From the NCBI GenBank assembly GCA_927911475.1, contig CAKMPP010000149.1, positions 1 to 14,466 of the forward strand: a stretch of 14,466 nt of DNA. Reading direction: 5' to 3'. This document shows, one piece after another, positions 1-6,274 of the stretch. A model generated the notes under the pieces. It made no database searches. It was not told where the DNA came from and saw only the letters and a list, made by a program, of their open reading frames with translations. This DNA is from an uncultured Solobacterium sp. GTDB lineage: Bacteria; Bacillota_I; Bacilli_A; Erysipelotrichales; Erysipelotrichaceae. A program made the translations under genes and the position numbers. The stretch's first letter is position 1. Each line of letters opens with the position of its first letter.

Positions 1-103
1 CTATCAAAAAGCAGATTATATTCACAATCAGAGTGCTGCTGGTCTTTTTTGTCTTTGGAAGCGAAGATGTTGTGTGGATTTGTTATTTTTGGTAAGTTCT
101 GAC

Positions 104-603
104 TTAATTATTCATAACAGCACTATAAATATCGCTAACAATATTTTCAATATCTCTTTCAGCTGTAATACATACTTCATTTAATACATCAGAAAAAATC
201 TTTTTTCTCGCCACCATCTACGCATTGCTTCCTCTCCAAAGTCATTGCAATTAGGTTTTGTTAGGTGGCGTTTTAATGTTTCTTCAAAAGGTATATTAAA
301 ATAGTATGCAAATACTTTAGTATCAGATAATTGAATAGCATATTCAAACAGAGGTTTATACCAATCTGCATACATAATGCCTTCTAAAATAATAATATCA
401 CTATGGCTAGTACCATAAAACAAAAGCTCTTTTATAAGTGGCAGTGCGAGTGTATTTGGTCCATCCTTCACTCCAAGCATTTCTCTTCTAATTACATCTT
501 GTGAAATAAGCATAGTGTTCTCGCCAAATTTACGTTGCAGTTCTTTCGCAATTGTCGTTTTTCCGCTACCCGAATTTCCTCTGAGTATAATAAGTTTTAC
601 CAT
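104..603 (-). pseudogene. P-loop kinase (AAA/zeta-toxin-like small-molecule kinase), frameshifted near the C-terminus
   Basis: The reading frame from ATG 603-601, preceded by GGAG at 614-611 with 7 nt spacing, encodes a P-loop protein. It has a Walker A motif GNSGSGKTT (residues 9-17), a Walker B-like strand IIILEG (about 70-75) and a lid-like segment PFEETLKRH (about 105-113). This resembles small Firmicutes kinases annotated as AAA or zeta-toxin-like; the substrate is unknown. The frame stops at 181-183 after 140 residues. A second frame, one base out of phase, continues without a stop through SDVLNEVCITAERDIENIV and ends in MNN at TAA 104-106. One extra base in the A6 or T6 run around 191-206 would restore a protein of about 166 residues. 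It is either a genuine C-terminal frameshift or a sequencing error. An in-frame upstream ATG (676-678) would add 25 residues that do not look like this family and lacks a better ribosome site. Confidence 0.72.
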
Positions 604-694
604 TGCATAGCTCCATAAATTGCATATTTGAATTTTTTTGTTATATAAAAATAATTTACTACATAACTCTACAATCATTCAAAGATAGGTGCTG

Positions 695-1131
695 TTATTT
701 GTCAGTCAACTTTTCCTCAAGAATCTTGATTTCTTCAGATAGGATAGCTTCCAATTCTCAAATTCTTCGTCTGTGATTTCACCATTATAATTTTTTTTCT
801 CATCTCATCCCATTCTACAAGAAAATCGTTGAAGTTCGTATCGTGTGACAGCAAGGCGTTGGTGGATTCGTCTATCAGTAGTCTGAGCTGCATTTCTTTT
901 TCATAGTCAAAAATAATATGAATAAAGTCGTGGATGGAGTTCGGTTCATGGTCTGTAAGGGTAGAAATATCACAGTCTAATGGCTACGCTATTTTTGCAT
1001 TTGTTCTTTTGTTGGGAATCTATTTCCAAGTTCATAATTTTGTATGGCAGCATCGGTCAATCCGGCTTTGATTGCGAGTTCCTTCTGGGTAAGGTCTCTG
1101 CCTTTATGTTTATTAACTTTGTGAATAGAAA
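695..1131 (-). pseudogene. Degraded XRE-family helix-turn-helix transcriptional regulator
   Basis: Reading from the end of deoC, the minus strand encodes a typical XRE helix-turn-helix: LTQKELAIKAGLTDAAIQNYE followed by LGNRFPTKEQMQK, ending at TAG 991-989. After a one-base shift at the A5 run 992-996, coding resumes as PLDCDISTLTD, after a further TAG (984-986). It continues through a helical segment to EWDEMRKK, shifts again at the 8-base run 791-798 (NGEITDEEFENW), and again near 751-752, then ends EEIKILEEKLTDK at TAA 695-697. Each break is mended by one extra base in a homopolymer. There is no start codon: the coding similarity runs straight into the deoC stop at 1132, so the 5' end is missing. 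The gene was probably a DNA-binding repressor and cannot be functional as read. No DNA target or partner can be inferred. Confidence 0.75.
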
Positions 1132-1773
1132 TTATTCCTTAATTAATTCAACGCCTGCAGAAGCTCCAATACGATCAGCACCTGCTTCAATCATAGCCTT
1201 AAAGTCTTCTTTCGTACGAACACCGCCAGAAGCCTTTACCTTGAGACGATCACCAACAGTTTCCTTCATCAGTTTTACATCTTCAACTGTTGCACCACCT
1301 GTTGAAAAACCAGTAGATGTCTTAACGAAGTCAGCACCGGCAGCTTCCGCATTCTTACATGCACGTACCTTTTCTTCGTCTGTTAAAAGACATGTTTCGA
1401 TAATAACCTTAAGTGTAATATTACCGCATGCATTCTTAATTTGACGAATCTCGTTAGTCACATAAATATCATCGTGGTCTTTTAATTTACCAATATTGAT
1501 GACCATATCAATTTCTTGTGCGCCCTTTTCGATTGCGTCCTTTGTCTCAAAGACTTTAGCTTCTGTAGTCATTGCCCCTAATGGGAAACCTACTACAACA
1601 CAAAGTTTTACATCAGAACCTGCTAAGGCAGCCTTAGCTGTTGGAATCCAACATGGGTTGATACAAACTGACGCAAAATCATTTGCGACTGCTTCTTCAC
1701 ACAACTTAATAATCTGGTCGCTTGTTGCGTTAGGTTTTAAAATTGTATGGTCGATATACTTACTCGGTTTCAT
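1132..1773 (-). CDS. deoC: Deoxyribose-phosphate aldolase
   Basis: This cytoplasmic enzyme reversibly cleaves 2-deoxy-D-ribose 5-phosphate to glyceraldehyde 3-phosphate and acetaldehyde, the last step of deoxynucleoside catabolism. The 213-residue protein is full length for the short DeoC class and is a single TIM barrel. The substrate strand IDHTILKP lies at residues 7-14. The catalytic set is visible: D89 in EIDMVINIG, the Schiff-base lysine K151 in FVKTSTGFSTGGAT, and K180 in VKASGGVRT. The start is decided by AGGAGG with a 5-nt spacer, lying inside the tail of murE; the two genes overlap by 14 nt, so deoC is probably translationally coupled to murE. No phosphopentomutase or pyrimidine phosphorylase gene is nearby, so this is not a classical deo operon. 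No terminator is visible after the stop; the regulator remnant begins at once. Confidence 0.96.
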   Translation of the reverse strand: MKPSKYIDHTILKPNATSDQIIKLCEEAVANDFASVCINPCWIPTAKAALAGSDVKLCVVVGFPLGAMTTEAKVFETKDAIEKGAQEIDMVINIGKLKDHDDIYVTNEIRQIKNACGNITLKVIIETCLLTDEEKVRACKNAEAAGADFVKTSTGFSTGGATVEDVKLMKETVGDRLKVKASGGVRTKEDFKAMIEAGADRIGASAGVELIKE

Positions 1774-3229
1774 CTAATCCTCCTTCATCACCAAAATAAT
1801 ATTTCTTTAATACTTCATGGCAGATGACATCATCACCTTCATATGGTTCACGTCCGAATTCACGCGCAATGAATTTTTCATTGCCTTTTCCTAATACCAA
1901 AATGGTATCTCCTTCAGAACATAGTTCAACTGACTGTCGAATCGCATCATAGCGATCTTCGATAATCACATAATTTTTATGATGTATTCCCTTCGCAATA
2001 TCTTCTGCGATTTCACGTACATTTTCACCACGTGAGTCATCTTCCGTTAGAATTATCATATCACAATAGCGGTCTAATATCTCTCCAAATATCGGACGCT
2101 TAGCAGTATCACGCCTACCTGCACTACCAGTAATTGCGATGATACGACAATCCTTAGGAGTAATAGAAGATGCGTATTGGCATACTTTTTCAATTCCATC
2201 CGCAGTATGTGCAAAGTCTACAATTAAACTAAATGGCTGGCCATCTTGGATACGCTCCATTCTACCTTCTACTTGGTTTAAGTGTTGAATGTAATTTGCG
2301 ATATCCTCCATAGCGATACCCTTCTGGTGTACAGCTGCAATCGCAGCCACAAGGTTATAGATATTGAATCGTGCAATCAGATTTGTCTCTAGACGATAAT
2401 CCTGCTCATTTACACGTAGGGTAAAGCGTGTACAATCCTTCAGCAAATGATAATCCGTCACACGATAATCAGCTTCATGATCAATACCATAGGTAAATAC
2501 CTTTGCTTGTGTATCTTGTACTATCTTCATACCACTAGGATCATCCACATTTACAATCGCAATCGCTTCTTCTTTTAGTTGATCAAAAAACTTCTTTTTC
2601 GCATTAAAGTAGTTTGTCATCGTACCATGATAATCTAAGTGCTCATGTGTTAAGTTTGTAAAGATTGCAACGTCGAAGTCTATCGCATCTAATCTTCCTT
2701 GATCGATTGCGATAGATGAAGCTTCATATGCACAGTTTTTAATACCTGCATCAAGCATGTCTCTTAAAATACCATGTACTTCATCAATATTTGGCGATGC
2801 GACAAGTGGTGGTAGCTTTACGTTGTTATACTCAATTGAAATTGTACCTACATACGCTGTTGGTTCAATCTGATTTAAGATATTACGAATAATCCATGCT
2901 ACAGATGACTTACCATTTGTACCTGTAACACCATACATCATCATGTGATGGCTAGGATAGTCATAGAAACTATCTGCGACTTGGTTAAAAACATGCACGA
3001 CATCTTTTACCTTGATGTATGTTACATCTGAATGATACTTTTCTAATACTTCACTATGTACGATAACAACAGCACCGTTTTCAATCGCTTCATCGATATG
3101 TTCATGTCCATCACTAACAAGTCCCTTAACACAGAAAAAGATAGAGTCTGGTCGCTTCTTACGACTATCATCCATCAAACTCTTAATTTCAATATCTGGT
3201 ACATTTTCAAAAAAATCTGTTAATTTCAT
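1760..3229 (-). CDS. murE: UDP-N-acetylmuramoyl-tripeptide synthetase (Mur ligase, third-residue adding)
   Basis: MurE is the cytoplasmic ATP-dependent ligase that adds the third amino acid to UDP-MurNAc-L-Ala-D-Glu in peptidoglycan synthesis. The 489 residues show the three Mur ligase domains: an N-terminal UDP-binding domain; a central ATPase domain with GTNGKSS (103-109), NLTHEHLDYHG (192-202) and the probable carbamylated lysine K211 in NAKKKFF; and a C-terminal domain with VDFAHTADG (337-345) and SAGRRDTAKRP (369-379). The specificity motif is DDSR (397-400), differing from the DNPR of diaminopimelate enzymes and the DNPA-like motif of S. aureus lysine enzymes, so the third residue cannot be read off. 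VEGRMER (320-326) replaces the more usual PGRMER. The gene follows rsmE by 15 nt with only a weak AAAGGGT-type site, and its end overlaps deoC. Confidence 0.93.
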   Translation of the reverse strand: MKLTDFFENVPDIEIKSLMDDSRKKRPDSIFFCVKGLVSDGHEHIDEAIENGAVVIVHSEVLEKYHSDVTYIKVKDVVHVFNQVADSFYDYPSHHMMMYGVTGTNGKSSVAWIIRNILNQIEPTAYVGTISIEYNNVKLPPLVASPNIDEVHGILRDMLDAGIKNCAYEASSIAIDQGRLDAIDFDVAIFTNLTHEHLDYHGTMTNYFNAKKKFFDQLKEEAIAIVNVDDPSGMKIVQDTQAKVFTYGIDHEADYRVTDYHLLKDCTRFTLRVNEQDYRLETNLIARFNIYNLVAAIAAVHQKGIAMEDIANYIQHLNQVEGRMERIQDGQPFSLIVDFAHTADGIEKVCQYASSITPKDCRIIAITGSAGRRDTAKRPIFGEILDRYCDMIILTEDDSRGENVREIAEDIAKGIHHKNYVIIEDRYDAIRQSVELCSEGDTILVLGKGNEKFIAREFGREPYEGDDVICHEVLKKYYFGDEGGLDETE

Positions 3230-3244
3230 TTGTCTTACCCTTTA

Positions 3245-3976
3245 TTACAAAGTATTATCATGTGCTTCATTGAATTCGCTAATGACAGCACATGCATACA
3301 TCGCTGCTGTTTCTGCTCTTAGAATACGTCTTCCCAGTGTAATGGTTTCATATCCATTCTGCTTTAAAAACTCTATTTCCTCAGGCGCAAAACCACCTTC
3401 AGGACCGATTACAAATGTAATAGACTTTCCTGGTACTAATACTTCTGTCATAAACTTAGAATTAGAGTAGGCATTTTCATATGGAAGTACGTTAATATCA
3501 GAACAATACTTTACAAGATCTTTTAGTTGCACAATTGGTGTAATCTCAGGTATACGATTACGTTTACACTGCTCTGCAGCTTCTTGTAGGATATCGATTC
3601 TACGTGCTTGTTGTTTATCTTCTTTTTCTTTTTTCGCACGTACGACACAACGCATTGACTCAAATGGCACAATACGTGTTACACCAAGTTCGCATGCCTT
3701 CTGTAATACAAGTTCAAACTTCTCCTTACGGATAAGTCCGATTGCAAGTGTAACTTCAACACCAATTTCATTGATACGCTCATCTTTCTCTAGGACCATT
3801 GCCACAAAGTCTTTTCCTTTGCTGTAGGCATCCGCAAAATACCCAATCCCATCATAAACCAAACGAATCTTTTCGTGATGTAAACGAACAACATTCTTAG
3901 CATGATGTGCTTGGTCTTTATTAAAGATGTATTCTTGACCTACGACTAGTGGTGTATCACTGAAGTATTGTTGCAT
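3245..3976 (-). CDS. rsmE: 16S rRNA (uracil-1498-N3)-methyltransferase
   Basis: RsmE uses S-adenosylmethionine to methylate N3 of U1498 in 16S rRNA of the 30S subunit. The 243-residue length fits the family. An N-terminal PUA-like domain (about 1-70, with HHAKNVVRL at 24-32) precedes a SPOUT-type trefoil-knot methyltransferase domain. Diagnostic motifs are EQCKRNRIPEI (135-145), VIGPEGGF (189-196) and LGRRILRAETA (214-224), which form the cofactor-binding knot. The ATG follows GGAGGGG by a few bases. The gene sits 29 nt after the CNNM-type membrane protein gene and 15 nt before murE, so it is probably transcribed with both. In many Firmicutes rsmE follows prmA; here that partner is absent. 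Confidence 0.95.
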   Translation of the reverse strand: MQQYFSDTPLVVGQEYIFNKDQAHHAKNVVRLHHEKIRLVYDGIGYFADAYSKGKDFVAMVLEKDERINEIGVEVTLAIGLIRKEKFELVLQKACELGVTRIVPFESMRCVVRAKKEKEDKQQARRIDILQEAAEQCKRNRIPEITPIVQLKDLVKYCSDINVLPYENAYSNSKFMTEVLVPGKSITFVIGPEGGFAPEEIEFLKQNGYETITLGRRILRAETAAMYACAVISEFNEAHDNTL

Positions 3977-4005
3977 AGCCCCTCCATAATCGAAAAGAAA
4001 ACGAA

Positions 4006-5271
4006 TTACTCGTCTTCTTTATCTGTTTCTGTTTCTTGAATCGTTACCTTAACCTGTAACACAGTTCTTTGGTCTGCTTCTGTAACTGTCACATGCAGAT
4101 TCTTATAATCAAATGACTCTCCAACCTCAGGGATGTGACCAAGACGATAAATCACCCAACCAGAGATAGAGATATATCCCTCATCTTCATCATCATCTTC
4201 GATGTCGAAACGATCAAACATATCATCCACTTCTGCATCACCTTTAATAAGGTAGGTTGTATCATTGATTTTTGTATAGAACTCTTCGACAATATCGTGT
4301 TCATCCCAAATTTCACCAACGAGTTCTTCGATAATATCTTCAACAGTTATAATACCGTCTGTACCACCAAACTCATCTAGGACAACTGCCATATGTGTCT
4401 TATTTGTTTGTAGCTTCTTTAATAACTGAGAAATCTTTGTGTTTGGACTTGTATAAACAACTGGTTTAACAATCTTACGTAAAGATGTTTGATTGCGATA
4501 AATCAACTCATAAAAATCCTTTTCATGGATGACACCAATGATATGGTCAATCGATGACTCATACACAGGTAAACGTGAATAAGAATTCAAACGATAAACT
4601 TCTTCAATCTTCTCAATTGGATCATTTATATCTACCGCAATAATATCAACACGCGGTGTAAATACATCCATTACTTCTAAATCATTAAATTCAATGGCCG
4701 CAGAAATTAAGTCAGACTCATGTTCTTCAAGGTCTCCATCCTTTTCTGCCTCATCTACCATCGTAATTAATTCATCAGCGATATCAGAATCATCTTCTTC
4801 AATATGAATAACCTTACTTACAATCCATTGCCAACCTAACATCAACCATGTAATTGGCGTTAATAATACTTGCACAAACTTTACAAATCCAACTGTATAC
4901 ATCGCAACCTTTTCTGGAAATTGCTTTGCAAGTGACTTCGGTGTGATTTCACCAAAGACCAATACTAGGATTGTAATAACTGCCGTTGATACAGTTGGGC
5001 CATTTGTACCAACCCACATTGTAAATAACAATGTACCTACAGTCGCTGTAATAATATTAACAACATTATTACCAATTAACGCTGTGACTAAAAAGCGATC
5101 AAAGTTTTCAAGAACTTTTAATACTTCACCTGCTTTTTCCTCACCATCACTATACATATTTTTTAAGCGAATCTTACTCGCTACGGAATATGCTGTTTCT
5201 ATAGCCGAAAAAAGACCCGAAAAGAAAACAAGCACAATAATCGCTAGAATATACTGTCCTGCTTGATTCAT
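4006..5271 (-). CDS. CNNM/CorC (hemolysin C family) membrane protein with CBS domains
   Basis: This is an integral membrane protein of the CNNM/HlyC-CorC family, whose members have been linked to magnesium or other divalent metal efflux. The order is: a DUF21 transmembrane domain (about 1-155) with hydrophobic segments near 7-25, 62-84, 94-110 and 125-150 and the conserved SAIETA (22-27) and GEITPKSLAK (107-116); a CBS pair (about 204-262 and 268-322) ending in FGGTDGIITVEDIIEELVGE; and a C-terminal CorC/HlyC domain (about 330-412). The name hemolysin is historical and gives no evidence of toxicity. The 421 residues look complete. The start has a poor ribosome site of its own, but its ATG overlaps the TGA of a short upstream frame, suggesting coupling. 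The acidic segment at 355-365 and the charged tail are probably cytoplasmic. The transported ion is not determined. Confidence 0.9.
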   Translation of the reverse strand: MNQAGQYILAIIVLVFFSGLFSAIETAYSVASKIRLKNMYSDGEEKAGEVLKVLENFDRFLVTALIGNNVVNIITATVGTLLFTMWVGTNGPTVSTAVITILVLVFGEITPKSLAKQFPEKVAMYTVGFVKFVQVLLTPITWLMLGWQWIVSKVIHIEEDDSDIADELITMVDEAEKDGDLEEHESDLISAAIEFNDLEVMDVFTPRVDIIAVDINDPIEKIEEVYRLNSYSRLPVYESSIDHIIGVIHEKDFYELIYRNQTSLRKIVKPVVYTSPNTKISQLLKKLQTNKTHMAVVLDEFGGTDGIITVEDIIEELVGEIWDEHDIVEEFYTKINDTTYLIKGDAEVDDMFDRFDIEDDDEDEGYISISGWVIYRLGHIPEVGESFDYKNLHVTVTEADQRTVLQVKVTIQETETDKEDE

Positions 5272-5342
5272 ATGCGGATCTCGCTTTCATTTGTCATATT
5301 AATACATATATTGCCTTCCGGCGGAACTGATGAACCCTCCAA
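5268..5342 (-). CDS. Possible 24-residue leader peptide coupled to the CNNM gene
   Basis: Between the promoter at 5375-5404 and the CNNM gene lies an open frame of 24 codons. It can begin at TTG 5342-5340, about 8 nt after AAAGGTGAG, or at an in-frame GTG 5351-5349 that sits too close to that site. It reads MEGSSVPPEGNICINM then TNESEIRI, and ends at TGA 5268-5270. The ATG of the CNNM gene is 5271-5269, so stop and start overlap as ATGA. The good ribosome site belongs to this frame while the CNNM start has only a weak one, so translation of the leader may feed the main gene by termination-reinitiation. The peptide has no recognisable domain. The alternative is that it is an ordinary untranslated leader that happens to be open, or the true N-terminus of a gene with a lost phase. 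Confidence 0.42.
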   Translation of the reverse strand: MEGSSVPPEGNICINMTNESEIRI

Positions 5343-5374
5343 AATAAACACTCACCTTTCTTACTAATGTTGGA

Positions 5375-5404
5375 ATTATACCACAATAGTGAAAAATCAT
5401 GCAA
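5375..5404 (-). promoter_or_regulatory. Sigma-A type promoter of the CNNM–rsmE–murE–deoC unit
   Basis: On the minus strand TTGCAT (5404-5399) and a perfect TATAAT (5380-5375) are separated by 18 nt. The predicted start lies about 20-30 nt ahead of the leader frame's ribosome site. No other good promoter is visible down to deoC, so this probably drives four genes. The preceding gene ends at 5429, with only a weak hairpin in between. Confidence 0.72.
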
Positions 5405-5428
5405 TAAAGCATGGATTTACATCCGTGA

Positions 5429-5650
5429 TCACTTCTTTTTAAAGACATTCATCTTTACATGACAATGAGGACAAACAGGCTTTTCAAAACTAACAGTATA
5501 TCCACATTCCGAACAGTCACACTTCGGTAAATAAACTATTCCGTTCACATTACTTTCATCAACACGTGTATGATGGATCCAATGCGGTAATCGTTTCTGT
5601 AAAGACGCCATCGTCGATTCATTTTTATTTACTTTTACACCTGATGCCAT
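5429..5650 (-). CDS. Small zinc-ribbon protein of unknown function
   Basis: This encodes a basic 73-residue protein. The C-terminal half carries five cysteines arranged CxCxxC (C44, C46, C49) and CPHC (C60, C63), a layout that folds as a zinc ribbon in other small proteins. The N-terminal half, with LQKRLPHWIHHTR (17-29), is basic and could contact nucleic acid, and the protein ends FKKK. I do not recognise a named family; it is not a usual L32 or L33 ribosomal protein, although size, charge and zinc ribbon are compatible with a ribosome- or RNA-associated role (inference only). The start at ATG 5650-5648 is chosen because AAAGGTGG (5666-5659) lies 8 nt ahead; a GTG at 5662 would overlap that site. 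It stands alone between the Nudix gene's terminator and the CNNM promoter. Confidence 0.78.
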   Translation of the reverse strand: MASGVKVNKNESTMASLQKRLPHWIHHTRVDESNVNGIVYLPKCDCSECGYTVSFEKPVCPHCHVKMNVFKKK

Positions 5651-5673
5651 ATCGAAACCCACCTTTCATTATC

Positions 5674-5679
5674 ATTATA
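5674..5679 (-). promoter_or_regulatory. Candidate -10 element for the zinc-ribbon gene
   Basis: A perfect TATAAT occurs on the minus strand at 5679-5674, downstream of the Nudix terminator and just before the ribosome site at 5666-5659. No good -35 element is visible at 16-18 nt, and the resulting leader would be very short, so this is tentative. It is the best promoter-like signal in the 5651-5719 gap. Confidence 0.35.
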
Positions 5680-5715
5680 TCGAATAACATTTCCTACCTT
5701 TTTGAAAAGTATATG

Positions 5716-5740
5716 AAAAGTCGCATAGCGAGTATGCGAC
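5716..5740 (-). terminator. Rho-independent terminator after the Nudix gene
   Basis: A perfect 8-bp stem, GTCGCATA pairing with TATGCGAC around a 5-nt loop (5720-5740), is followed on the minus strand by TTTT. It lies about 26 nt past the end of the Nudix gene and separates it from the zinc-ribbon gene. Confidence 0.78.
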
Positions 5741-5766
5741 AGTAAAATCTAATCTTTCATCAATTT

Positions 5767-6219
5767 TTAAAACTTAGGATAAACATCTTTTTCTATCATT
5801 TCAAATGGATTCTTTTTAAAGTTCCAGCAGCCAACTTTACCGCGATAGTAAAGCATGTTTTGAAGCATTTCATGTACAAGCGCATCCTTAACCATGAGCT
5901 TCGCATCCATCTTATTAACCCACTTTACTTCTTGACTACTTCCATTTGCGATTAATTCTCCACTTTCGTACTTACAGATAAAGTCTACATTTACATTATT
6001 AAATGTTAGATCTTTATTAATTCCAACTAGATCAAGAATCATAACAGTCGCACCTGTTTCATCTAGAATGATACGTTCCAGTGCATTTTGTAGAGATTCA
6101 TGTTCTGCCACAAATCCAGTTGGACATTCCCATCCACGAAAAGCATTTTTGACAAGTAATACCTCGTCATTTTCATTTACTACTAAGCCACTTACGGATA
6201 CATGATGATTGTACTGCAT
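5767..6219 (-). CDS. Nudix-fold protein with a degenerate Nudix box
   Basis: The 150-residue protein has the Nudix hydrolase outline: N-terminal strand VSVSGLVVNENDEVLLVKN (7-25), then GWECPTGFVAEHE and the box helix. Aligned to GX5EX7REUXEEXGU, the box is G35, E41, R49, then I50 in place of glutamate, I51, D53, E54 and G56. The glutamate after the arginine, normally a metal ligand, is therefore isoleucine, and the next acidic position is aspartate rather than glutamate. Family members hydrolyse nucleoside diphosphates linked to another moiety; here activity may be weak, altered or lost, and a binding role is possible. The gene starts after GGGGAGG, only 27 nt beyond the ftsZ terminator, and is followed by its own terminator. 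Substrate unknown. Confidence 0.85.
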   Translation of the reverse strand: MQYNHHVSVSGLVVNENDEVLLVKNAFRGWECPTGFVAEHESLQNALERIILDETGATVMILDLVGINKDLTFNNVNVDFICKYESGELIANGSSQEVKWVNKMDAKLMVKDALVHEMLQNMLYYRGKVGCWNFKKNPFEMIEKDVYPKF

Positions 6220-6246
6220 AGGTTACCTCCCCTTATTGTAGATATG

Positions 6247-6271
6247 AAAAAAGAGGACATAATGCCCTCTT
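6247..6271 (-). terminator. Rho-independent terminator after ftsZ
   Basis: On the minus strand AAGAGG, G, CAT pairs with ATG, T, CCTCTT (6271-6251; one G·T pair, loop of 3 nt) and runs directly into a T tract (6252-6247). It begins just past the ftsZ stop codon. The next gene's ATG is only 27 nt further on, which leaves no room for a promoter between them. Confidence 0.85.
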
Positions 6272-6274
6272 AAA

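Noticed and set aside
1..107. Stop-free minus-strand frame of 35 codons running off the left edge, ending in residues like NPHNIFASKDKKDQQ.
   Set aside because: It begins after a stop without ATG, GTG or TTG, has no ribosome site and no recognised similarity. It could be another gene fragment, but the window shows too little to claim it.
191..206. Programmed -1 frameshift in the kinase at A6GAT6.
   Set aside because: The in-frame codons do not form a proper XXXYYYZ heptamer that re-pairs in both sites, and no downstream stimulatory hairpin is evident, so mutation or miscall is simpler.
980..1444. Plus-strand open frame of 154 codons across the deoC end.
   Set aside because: It is antisense to deoC and the regulator remnant, lacks a ribosome site and has the composition of a complementary-strand shadow.
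5401..5428. Possible terminator after the zinc-ribbon gene.
   Set aside because: The hairpin GGAT/ATCC with mismatched extension is short and not followed by a solid T tract; it overlaps the promoter of the next unit.
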